64,000 nucleotides of DNA from Axinella damicornis. Its lineage: Eukaryota; Porifera; Demospongiae; Axinellida; Axinellidae. Within the stretch, counting starts at the first letter, position 1. Every line of letters starts with the position of its first letter. Below the pieces are notes generated by a model that made no database searches, had not been told where the DNA came from, and saw only the letters and a list, made by a program, of their open reading frames with translations. Positions 1 to 29,000 of the stretch are shown here, in pieces. The position numbers and the translations under genes were made by a program. The DNA is taken from NCBI GenBank assembly GCA_963931865.1, contig OZ007510.1, positions 8,161,399-8,225,398 of the forward strand, read 5' to 3'.

Positions 1-300
1 AAAACAATTTGTGTCAAATTAAGTAGTCTTTACCATATTTGGTAGTACAGGTAATTGATAGGTGTGCACACATGGCTTCTTGTCAACTACTTATTTGGGT
101 GAGCCTGAGCCCACACCAGTGTGAGTTCATTATGAACTCTTGATTGCGCATGTGCGTGTGTATGTTTGGTGGGTTGAACCGACCACTTACCAGAAATTTC
201 TCTTCCACGTGCAAACTTCCAACCATGAGCTTGAGAAGTCTACTTCTCTATGCAAGGAACGGCGTACCGTGAACCGTCTGCTTGTTCGATGGATGATCGC

Positions 301-432
301 AATGACAAAGACGGAGACCACTGGTGGACCTATAGCTACCCATTCACTGCATGGCTAGAGGAAAAGATGAACCACGAGCAACGAGTGGCAACGACAAAGA
401 CGGAGACCACTGGTGGACCTACCCATTCACTG
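301..432. repeat. Direct repeat pair, about 45 bp
   Basis: Two copies of the same segment (301-349 and 390-432) share the core GACAAAGACGGAGACCACTG and end in ACCCATTCACTG. The first copy has six extra bases. No coding role is apparent. Confidence 0.75.
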
Positions 433-595
433 GCGAGTGAGCAAAAAGGCTACCGCATGGCAGTAAAGATTCATGACTAGTATTGTTGCCTGCCTCTCTT
501 TTTGAGTCCTGCAAGTCAATCATCACGTGGACCTACTTCTTCAATGGCTACAGCGATATTTTTGCTTGGTGGCTTAACACATGGGTGACGTACAT

Positions 596-640
596 GCTAG
601 ACCGCTTCATCTACAACTAGACCGCTTCATCTGTAACTTG
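596..640. repeat. Short tandem repeat CTAGACCGCTTCATCT
   Basis: Two adjacent copies of CTAGACCGCTTCATCT separated by about five bases. Probably a local slippage duplication. Confidence 0.6.
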
Positions 641-1675
641 ACTACAGTTCCTGTGATGTTGTACATGAGTGTATTTTAGTGTCATAATTTCTGTGGCCTG
701 ACGTTGTCATTTCTCAGTCACATTCTGATGACACTCATGTGTGCATGCAACTGCTCCATGTCCTGCACGTGCATGCACTCTTTGCTTAGGCTCGCCCCAA
801 TGTCCTTCATTTCCGCTAGTCCAATATGCAAAAGGTCTAATGGACTTCTCATAACCCATGTTCTATGCATGCAGCCAGACGCTCCTGCCTATAAGCTGCT
901 GATCATACTACTACCTGATCAGTTTGAATCGTAACATATAGTTAATGAGCGTTTACCATAATTGTATTCTCTAGAGACTCGTCATTTTGTACTGCATCAC
1001 TACCATGTCCATACACTAGCTGCCTCTGTCTGTGTGCTTACTCACGGTAGGACCACACCCATGAATTCCTCCTGAACCAGCTGCCACTGCTGAGGAAATC
1101 TTATGGAAGTGGCTGGGTGCTTAACACTGTGGCCTTTCGCTGCTTGGACCTGTGAGTGATTGCCAATAACAGCTAGTGAGCAGTGTTTCTCCCCAAGGAA
1201 GGTGCCAGGGTGATGCTCCCTCCTTAATTCCTTTGATGTGGTCATTGGAGTCCAAACTGTGATGTGGTCATATGGCTCTTCCCTAGCTCCCCACCCCCCT
1301 TTGAACACTGGCTTTAGTTACTGTACTGATATGACACATATTGTCCATTACCTCACTGCCTATGTTCTACGACAGGGATTCACAAGACTTCCTGAGGTCG
1401 TTGGCAACAAGGAGTGGAGGAAGGTGACAGCTAGGATACCTAGTTAAGTTGGCCCATACATGGGAACTGAATTTGAAGTTGAATACTTGTCTGCAGGTAT
1501 CACAGTTACCCTCTGCCTAGTGGTCTGGTTGCTAAGCAGCAAGACATCACAGCTCTAGCAGGAGAGCCAACACTGGTATGTGCATAACAGGCAAGGACAC
1601 ATATAACCTCTCCATATTGGGTCATACAGAGCTCAGTATAGCACAAGTGCTTTGCATATGTACAGCCTAGCCTGC

Positions 1676-1833
1676 TAGCCTTGTTCCCAGGCCCCATCCG
1701 AAAATCGGAATTTTCGATTTTTCGTATGGGGCCTGGGAACGAGGCTACTAGCCTGCACCGTTTTCGTTTGCGTGCACGAAAGAACAGTTCGTGCATGCAA
1801 CCGAAAACGGTGTGGGCCTGGGAACAAGGCTAT
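1676..1833. mobile_element. Foldback element with AGCCT-GTTCCCAGGCC ends
   Basis: Two adjacent hairpins. The first (1676-1747) has arms starting TAGCCTTGTTCCCAGGCCCC and closing in GGGGCCTGGGAACGAGGCTA around an AT-rich loop. The second (1751-1817) pairs CACCGTTTTCG with CGAAAACGGTG. The same terminal sequence recurs many times in this window, so this is a member of a dispersed foldback or MITE-like family. Confidence 0.7.
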
Positions 1834-1964
1834 GGTCTCATTCCAGGAGTGGTCTGGGACTGAGGCTAGCTTCTATTTTGAGAGTGACCTGATCCATATA
1901 TAAGCCTGCGTATAAACATGGATAGCTATATAGATGCATACTGTACATATATACAGGACATAAT

Positions 1965-1970
1965 TTTATT
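1965..1970 (-). terminator. Candidate polyadenylation signal AATAAA
   Basis: The minus strand reads AATAAA here, about 370 bp downstream of the kinase stop codon at 2336-2338. It is the first good hexamer I noticed past the stop. No transcript evidence is available, so the true 3' end is uncertain. Confidence 0.3.
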
Positions 1971-2335
1971 AATACTATAGACATCCATCATGCACTCTCC
2001 ACTGCAGGGAGATGATATTAGGCTACTGGTGGATCATATTTCACTGGCTCGGAATCACCTAGCTGATGTACAAACCTTGCTCTGATGCCATCATGCATAC
2101 ACAAATCCCAACTGTATCTTCATACAAATGTTGATATTACACCAAGACAACACACACACAGTCATGATAATATCCGTATCAGATAAGTGGCCAGAGAGAA
2201 TGAGAAGGGACAAAAAATTGCATGAACTGAATAAAAAAGTCCACAACATTTATGAGTATCATATACCTCAGAATTGCCTGTCAGAATGTGTGTAACATAC
2301 GTAGCACACCATTATAAATCCTCCAACAGAGGTGT

Positions 2336-20478
<18,143 letters not shown>

Positions 20479-20731
20479 CAGCTACTATCCATAAATTAGA
20501 CTAAACTGGATTCCAAAACGAATGGAACGGGAACCTATAAGCCTGAGGAGGAGGGGCTCAAGGATGACGACACGATGTTAGACATGATGTCATACATGAA
20601 TATTGGATTTCCCCTTTATAGATCTAGAACGAGTGAACAACTTACCTCTCGAACACGTGAAAAAAACCCGAGGACGTTCTAGTTGTTGGAACTCGTGTTG
20701 CTGGCAGTGTTTCTGCCTTAAATACTAAACT
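20479..20731. promoter_or_regulatory. Putative bidirectional promoter between LRRK and RNF213
   Basis: 253 bp separate the divergent start codons, and both starts are backed by immediate upstream in-frame stops. The segment contains an E-box CACGTG at 20654-20659 within AACACGTGAA, a bZIP-like TGATGTCAT near 20588 and an AT-rich TTTATAG near 20615. E-box CACGTG sites are bound by bHLH-zip factors such as the TFEB/MITF and MYC/USF classes. Transcription starts are not visible from sequence, and part of this stretch must be 5' UTR of both genes. Confidence 0.6.
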
Positions 20732-23071
20732 ATGTCTGAAAGCAGCAGTGCAGTTGTGTGGCGGTGTATACACTGTCCTGGAACACTGCCTGGAGTTCTT
20801 CCAGAATCCCTGCCTAACTGCCCGTTTTGTAGGTGTCTGCAGCAGCCACTGGAGCGGCCATTGTGTGTGAACCCTGATTGTGGAGAACAACTTTTCACTC
20901 CTACTGCTGAGTTTTGTCACAAGTGCCATACACCTCAGCAGCTGCCACCAGGACAACTACAAACTGCTCCTCCTGGTCCTTATCCTCCGGACAATAGGCA
21001 GCCAGGGACGCAAACTGATCCTTCTCAACCTAATCCAGAGCTATGGCATTCGGCACAAGGGCAGGGAAACAGAACCAGAAATGGTGGTTCATTTCAAGGT
21101 GGAAGTGGTGACACCAATAACGAAGATGCACAATCAATGTTACCACAGCATCAAACAGCTGGACCGCCCCATCCCGGACTGGCCCCTACTGGACCGCCCC
21201 CTACTGGACCGCCCCCTCCTGGACCACCCCCTCCCAGACCACCCGCTCCCGGACTGCTCCCTCCCGGGCAGCCCCATCCCTTATTCAATTACAGAGGTCC
21301 CCCACCCAGCTCGCAATCACAGGGATATCAATATCCCCAGGTGTTTGGTATTCAACCGCAACATGGTGGTTGTGGAAGTCCCTCACAGGGTGCAGGTGTC
21401 CCCCGTCATGTTCCTCATGGCCAGCTGCCATACTACCCCCAACCACAGCTACCTCGTGCTAGCCAGTGGGTATGGTCACCTAGCTCACAACCACAAGGAT
21501 ACCAATATCCCCATGGGGTTGGTGTGCAGCAGCAAAGGTTTCCTTTCCACGTGAGGTCACCTGCACCTGAAATGGTTCATGGTCAATTGCCTCCATCTCA
21601 CCGGAGGTCTCCTCCTCCATCTCAACCCCCATCATCTCAACCAGTACGTTTATCCGGGCAGCTACTCCATAGCAGTGCAGCCTCTTCCCAGACACATCCT
21701 GGCCAGTCGCATACCCAGCTGCCCCCATCTCCCCAAACACACCCTAGCCAGCCATCCTCCCCATCACATCATGGCCAGCATCCTGCTAGTGACACATCCT
21801 CTCCCAAACGACCACCTAGTAGTGGTAAGCCTCCACCTGGACAAGAAACTCTCAAAGAACCCACACATGTTCCTCAGCAGCCCGATACCCAGCTGTCTAC
21901 TTCTCTACGACCACACCCTAGCCAGTCATCCCCCCAACAGCAACCTGGCCAGCCTCTTGCCAGTGGCATATCTTCTCCCCAACCGCCACCTGGTGGTCGT
22001 AAGCCTCCACCTGGGCTAGAAACATTCAAAGAACCCACACATGTTCCTCAGCAGCCCGATACCCAGCTGTCTCGTTCGCTACAACCACACCCTAGCCAGT
22101 CATCCCCCCAACAGCAACCTGGCCAGCCTCTTGCCAATGGTGCACCCCTTCCCCAACAGCCACATGCACCTAGCAGTGGTAAACTTCATTCCCAGTCACC
22201 TGGACCAGAAACTTCCGTGCATTCTCCTCACAAACCCACTTCTGATAATGCTCCCCCACGGAATCAGGAATCTGACGATCAAATGCAAATATCCACCACT
22301 CAGCCTCCCCCAGGGAGATTATCTGCTTCAGTACCTCAGACTCCTCCAGGTTCATCTCCTTCCAACCTCTCCTCTAGTGCTGACCCCTCCTCGGCAGTAG
22401 CATCGTCATCTGACAAGTTGCCCTCTGAGCGTAAAGATAAGGATTCAGATGCTGCCAGTGGCGATGGTAAAGATACAGTGAAGGGGACTAATAGTGATAA
22501 GGAGCCGAGTGTTGCCAATGGCAACGGTGACCAATCTGTAACCCAGATCCAAGATCCCAGTGTACCACCTAAACCGACGAGCTCTGCAGCTGACCCTCCT
22601 CCTGATTGGCAAGGTGCCTCTGATCACCCTGGGACTGTAAGGGACAAGAATTCTGAGGATAGTGCGATTGTGGATGATCAAATGCAAAGTCTTGAAGCTG
22701 ATCGGTCGGAAGTTACTAGTGATGAATCAGCAGCGAAACTTCTTCCTCACTTACACGACACCTCCTTTCATCCCTTGGACAGTGGAGGGGACAATAACCA
22801 GAACGCTGGTGCTGATAAGGGTAGCCGAAAGCGAACTGCCGATGAAGATGTTGGTGACAGTTCATCAGCAAAACTGCCAAGACATGAAAGCAAGGAAGGT
22901 GATGCCAGGAAAGAGACCACAGACAGTGTTAAACCTGATGCTGGCAAAGGATCAGTGGAGAAGCCACTCAAAGATGAGCCACCCAAGCAACCAGATAAAC
23001 CACCCATTCAACAGGCGGGCGATTCCCAAACACATGGTGAAACCTACGCCACAGTGACGAGGCAAAAACAG
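20732..23071 (+). CDS. RNF213: RNF213 exon 1: double zinc ribbon and Pro/Gln/Ser-rich region
   Basis: A 2,340-nt first coding exon (780 residues). Residues 12-65 carry four paired cysteine knuckles (C12/C15, C30/C33, C45/C50, C62/C65), a double zinc ribbon; vertebrate RNF213 also starts with a small zinc-ribbon-like segment. Residues 70-600 are low complexity and rich in Pro, Gln, Ser and His, with GPPP runs and a roughly 62-residue unit present twice (each with PPPG.ETLKEPTHVPQQPDT-like text). The last 180 residues are acidic/basic and probably disordered, with a possible nuclear-signal-like KRTADED. The exon ends at CAG|GTTAGT, phase 0. Confidence 0.88.
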
Positions 23072-26000
23072 GTTAGTGTTCATATACTCCACACCCTGGG
23101 TGTGAGCATATTGGGTAAAGGCCCACATTCCAGTAATGTATGAATATTGATGATTTCAAGTAAAACACATTTCATGAATCCAATTGAACAACCAGTTCCC
23201 ATAATCTGTCACTACGCAACTGTGTATGCAGGTTCTCCTTAGGGTTTCTTTTCTTTGCATTCTAGGATGACCTGCACAGTTCAGAAGCAACCACTTATGC
23301 AAGAGGTCGGCAACCTTGGCAACCTTTGCATATAGAACGTAGAAGTCTTTGTCTAAAACGTGCAAGGCCACCATATCCTAACCCTGAGTTAGGATATGAA
23401 CATTTGAAACAACCCAGACTTGACCATATTTGGCCGAGTATTAATATACCAGTACATAGGGGAGGTGAGGCTGAAAGAGACATATGGATCACTCAAGATG
23501 AGTGGCCAGCTGAAGCTGATGGTTCAAATAGGGACGCCGAGGTTAGTACAAGTCTGCATGCACGTATGTATGATGGTTATAGATTTGTCTGTACCAGGAG
23601 CGCATGAGCTGCTGGAAGTGGCGAAGGAGCATGAAGTAGTAGTAGTCCTTCACACGTCCCAAACATTTGCCTTATACGGCAAGAGGCCATTACGTAAAAG
23701 TGCGAGAAACAAATTGGCGTTTGTGTGGTACCGCAAAGGTCTTCCATATAAGGTATGACCGTAAGGCATGAGGGATTATACTAGTTCGACACTCCTTCGC
23801 TGCCTTCGGCGGCTCATGTGGTCCTGTCTGTACGTACTCTCACAAAACAGCACCACCTGCAAATGAGTGCCTTTGTCACCAAATGATCTCCCACCAATTT
23901 CTTAGGGCATGGCAGCAGGCACTAGTTGTAGTTTCATATTCTCATTTTGCCTATGTTTGGGGCAGTAGAACTTTCAGCATTGCCAGGCATACTAAAGGCT
24001 CTATGCTACCAACATGAGCTTGGCTAAGTGTAGCTACTGTGCTTCAGAGACTACTCTGGCATCGTTCAACTTAGCAGCCGAGAATGGCTGTTGTGGAGAG
24101 TGGCAGATGATATAACTGATGATGTGCGAATTCAAGCCACAAAGTTGGGCGTTCTTTCATGAATGAATGTTGAAGAGTACTCACCCCTTCTTTGGTGAAA
24201 TGTAAGTACACCGCTCGTGGCACTCTTTTGTAAGACCACTGTATGTGTATCTACTCGTTAGAAGCAGAATAAGGGATTGAGCTATAATCTCCGCACTTAA
24301 TTAGGCCGCAGATTGTTGACTGCATCTATCACATGACACTTTATCGACTCATCAGGATTGATCATTTGACTGTGTATGAACCCAGCTTCTACAATCTTTC
24401 CATCATAATCAGTTGACTAGGTCCCAAAAGTTATCCAGGGCAGGAGGGCCAGAGAAATTGCTTTGTCTGTTTATGGGACAGTATAGTTTGGTTTGTTCAC
24501 TTTGTTGACCAGTGTGCGAAAAGGTCAGCGTTTAAGTCTGTCTTCCCTTTTATTCCCTTTCACTGTACAGCCTGGTCCCTCTGGAGAACCTACAGCATAT
24601 CGAAAACCTGACAAGGGGGAAGACCTCTTCCCAGGAACCCAGAAACGAGCAAAGGCCGACAAGCAAAGACAGAAAGAGAATGATTCACCGCATGTTCACT
24701 CTGATCCTTCAAGTGTTCATCAGTGTAATTATGACCACAGCCAACATTCAAAGTTAGTATATACGTAGCAATGGGTAACATAGTCTCGGTCCCAGACCCA
24801 AACCCACCCCAGCACGGATCGCATCTAGTGATACTGGAAGCGATCCGCGCTGGGGTTGGTTTGGGTCTGGGGCCGAGACTATGCTTAACATGGCATTGTG
24901 CTGATACAATATATACATAGTGCGTATATAGGGTTTATTTCAATTATGTGTTCTTGTTCCCTTAGAACCAAGACTCATCTGAAGGGGTTTCAATCTCCTG
25001 CTAACAAGTCCATCCAAATCACCTTCCATGCACTGGTCCCCTTGCCACTGTGGGACTGGGATTCCACTTCATGCATGCATATCAAGTTTGGACACAAGTG
25101 GCTGGGGATGTGGGAGCATGACTGTGGAAAAATGGCCATTCACAGGTAATTAAATTCATCACTAACCCCCCCCCCCCCCCATAGCGAACCATTCAAGCTA
25201 CCACCTGTATTATTGTTGTTACACTACTGGTAGGGAAAAAATTGTGCCACGTAAATAATGTATAAATAATGTTTGACTACTTGGGAATAGCCTACAAAAT
25301 TCTGACTACACTGCCGTGATCGCTATCCTGCAGTGACACAAATGTAGAAAGTTGGTGCTGATACTCACCTTGATGGTGGAGATACAGGCGCTTTTGTCTT
25401 CCCGATCCTCGAGCGCTCTCTTCGATGTTTTGTTGCCAGTACAGCTCCTACGAAAGGCACGCAATGATTCTGACCACACGGTCGTGATCGCTGTCATTCT
25501 TATGTGCCGAAACTCACCGTGCTGGCGAAGCTGTGAGTGCTGTACTTTGTCAGCCATTGCTAGCTTCGACTCGATCAATTGATCGATTTGAGCATAGCCG
25601 TCACGTGACGTGTGTTAATTGGAACGAGCTGAAATACTTAGCTTGCGCTACCGGCCAGTAGCTCCGGCTACCAGTAGTGCAATTGCCACTCGTAGTGACT
25701 AAAGAAGATCCTTGTTCTATAATGTTTTGGATACCTGATATTGAAAATCAGGAATGGTGGCTATTTTGTGATAATTATGCCCATCCTATTTCAGTAGCTA
25801 TAGTATGATTGTTAATACCAAGTGGCTACTGCACCTCTGGTGGCAGGTTCAGCTTCCTGATAGGGCAAACCCATGTTTCAGAACAATGCCTCAGGTCTTA
25901 CACCCGATATTTGAGCAGACTCGTGTTGCATCCACCAGCTTGTATTTACGGCTAGCCACGTTCTAAAGCTACCTGTACATGGGAGTCCAGCCTACGGCTC

Positions 26001-29000
26001 ATTCACATTAGCACACATGTGACGTGACGTCCGTGCTGCCAACAACAATTGAAATCGAAATGAGCAATAGTGGCCAGCAAGAAGACAAAAGCACTCCAGC
26101 TACTGTACCAAGGTGATGCGTCAGTGCACGATACAATGGTGAGTTCTTTTTCTCGGATTCTTGACAATGCTATACACTGGAACTGGAAGTTTGACATCAT
26201 TGCTAAACAAGAGGTGCCCAGTAGAGCACTTACTATCCCATGCACTGTTTGTACTGCAGAAATGCTGGATGCGGACTGTGCTTTATTTGGAATGTGTTGC
26301 TGCCTACTATACATAATTGTAGGAATTGATGTGTGGTTTGCTAGATAATTTGGACAGAGAGCAAAAAAGCTTGCTTTTCACAGCTCTTTGTACGACTCTT
26401 GTTTGTGTAACCATTTTTGTGTCCACAGCAGACAGAGCTTGCGCATGCATGGGATAATGATATTAGTTTAATAGCTGGTCCCTTATCCACTTGATGTAGG
26501 GAACCAGCTATGTGTACTATGGTAATTACGTTAATTCGTCATCCCATTTTTAGTTCAATACTGTATGCAGAGATTATTCTATTATGGTGTGCAACAATTA
26601 GGTCTAGCACATAATTATGCACAACGTACACTATTAGCAATTACACTGAATTAGAATAGTACAGTGAGTGACGCCATGGCTGACTGGGGTGCAGCCCCTG
26701 CAGCTTTTGAAGAGTGTTGATGGTGCCGCAATGAGGTACTGTAGTCACGCGTTATTAGGCGCAGGTCACTTATAGGTGCATATTTGCTGTTAGGCGCAGG
26801 TTCAACTCTCGTCCCAGGTACTCGCTGTTAAGTGCTGCAGTCTTCTTCCTGAAACTCTGCCATTTTTGATCCTACGGAGTGGAAAAAGCTATTATTCGAA
26901 TGAAGAACACTTCCTATTTGTGGAATGTCATTCGATACTGCTCATAAGTGCAAATTTGCTTCCTGTGGAGATATAGGCGCATGCGCCTAATAACGCGTGA
27001 CTACGGTACATAGAACAGAACACCCTACGAAAAATTGTGCATAAATTATACAACTAGCTTCGCTTGTTTCACTCATGCAGCTACTGCCCTCTAATTCGCC
27101 TACATGAGCTATATACCTCATGCTACATTGCACTTTCAGGCTAAATACTATTATCCTCAGTACAACAGGTGTCTGTGTAATATTGCACCAATTTCAGAGT
27201 TTCATACATCTACGTACGATTGTCACTGCAGGGTTCTTGAAGGTGATTGGTGTGAGATGACCTGCACCTTACCAATTGATGCAGCAATTCTGAAGTACCC
27301 AATCCCTTACAAATATGTGATCTATTCACCGAAGATGGAACATCAAGATGACTGCTATGAATACTACCATGTATACAACTGGGATCCGAATAGATGTTTG
27401 CTTATCGCTCAGGGCAAATACCAGCAAGCATTTGGAGGTGTGTGTGTGATACTATTCATTGTGTATTCATTTTTCTGAGCTGCTGTGTTTTTTTTCTTCT
27501 GCACACTGCACACTTAGATACATACCATCAGTATGACACTGTGGTATATCCCAAGGATGTCAAGTCGCCAAAATCTTGGTATGAAAGAACCAAGGAGAAA
27601 GCTAAATCTTTCTTTGGATTTGGTTCAGGCTCAAAATCACCAGATGAATACAAAGAGGAGAATTTAAGGATCTTTAGCCCTTTTGAGATGGGAAAGCTTT
27701 GTCTGCAAGTGTATCTTGAGGGATGCAAACAGATGCTGTGTTCTGGTAGCTTCCCACAGCCAGCAAATCTTCAAACCATAGTAGAAGAGATTTGTCATAT
27801 CTTTAACCTTCTCTTCCATCCATTGATATTTCATCAAAACTCTTCCACGCCACAAGAGCGGAAATTGGAGGGAAAGTTTACTGAGGTGTGTTTATTTACC
27901 TGTCATTTTACTTTGCTACCATCAGCCGCTCATAAGTTTTATTTTCTACGTACAGGTAATGAAAGAGTGGCTGGAGTCTATAGTAGAGGCGTTACAGGAT
28001 GGAGCAATGGAGGACACAATGAACCAACTGGTGTCAGCTGTCTGTGTTACTCATTGCCTTCGTAAAGTGTTCATCTTCAACCTTAAGCAAGAGAAGTTTG
28101 CCCTTCCACTTGTGAGGATGCTGTACCTCAGACCGGATCTAGAGAGAAAAGAGTGCCCAGATTACCAGTACCTCTGCGATTTTCTACCGAAACAACACAG
28201 GTAATCAATTATACCATGCAGGTCATGGCATTTAAGGATTTAACAAATCAGAGGACTGTTTTCGGCTCACAAGCAAAGTGAAAGCCTAAACTGCTGTGTA
28301 TATAGTTGGGTAAGTGTGAGCGAAGCCCACACTAGTCGTAGTCAAGCGGTGGTGGTGTCTTACTGTCTCCCGTACCATAAATCTGGTGCATGCAATTAAC
28401 ATAACAATTCTCAGCATCATACTGATGGCACGAGGGATGTGTTAACGAGGCTGAGAAGGTATGAAATGTGCAGAAGACAAAAGCAAAGAACAACATACGA
28501 GACCGGGAAGGAAGGGTTCACACCCTTCACGCCCGCGAAGAAAGCATGTGCCTACTCAGCTAGACTTGTGCCAACAGCTAGTGTACTACCATAAACATCC
28601 TCCAACTCATGAGTGTGACCTCGCTGTCAGCAACTTTTGATTCCACAATTAAATCTTTCCTCGGTGGCTAAAAATTATGCAGCTTGCTCACACTCGCCCC
28701 ACAATGTCCTGCATTCACCAATATTTCGATGAACACTACCAGTTCACCATCTTATTCATTACCAATTGCAGGAGTGATGTTGCTACTTCAGTTGCTTTGC
28801 TGTTCAAACAAAGCAGGAGAGGGAAATCACGCAAGGAATGGCTCCGTGCGGTTCCTCTGTACCATTTCCTCAAGGCATCTTCTGAACCATTTGAGAAGTT
28901 GGGGATGGGCCCAGAAAAGATCCGCTTTAATGCAGATCATGAACTTGGCCTGGATGATTTTAAAAACAAGACGTATGATTCCGAGGAAGGGTATGTACAA

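Larger units (their letters stand above)
1..2335. other. Gene-free flank
   Basis: I see no credible coding exon here. Open frames are short, overlap on both strands and lack recognisable domains or paired splice sites. The stretch holds a dispersed direct repeat (301-349 and 390-432), a short tandem repeat near 598-640, and a double foldback at 1676-1833. It lies downstream of the 3' end of the minus-strand kinase gene, so its right part should contain that gene's 3' UTR. Confidence 0.6.

Noticed and set aside
20880..22400. Overlapping frames of 120-220 codons inside RNF213 exon 1
   Set aside because: Shadow frames of the Pro/Gln-rich repeat; only the frame from 20732 joins the next exon and holds the zinc ribbons.
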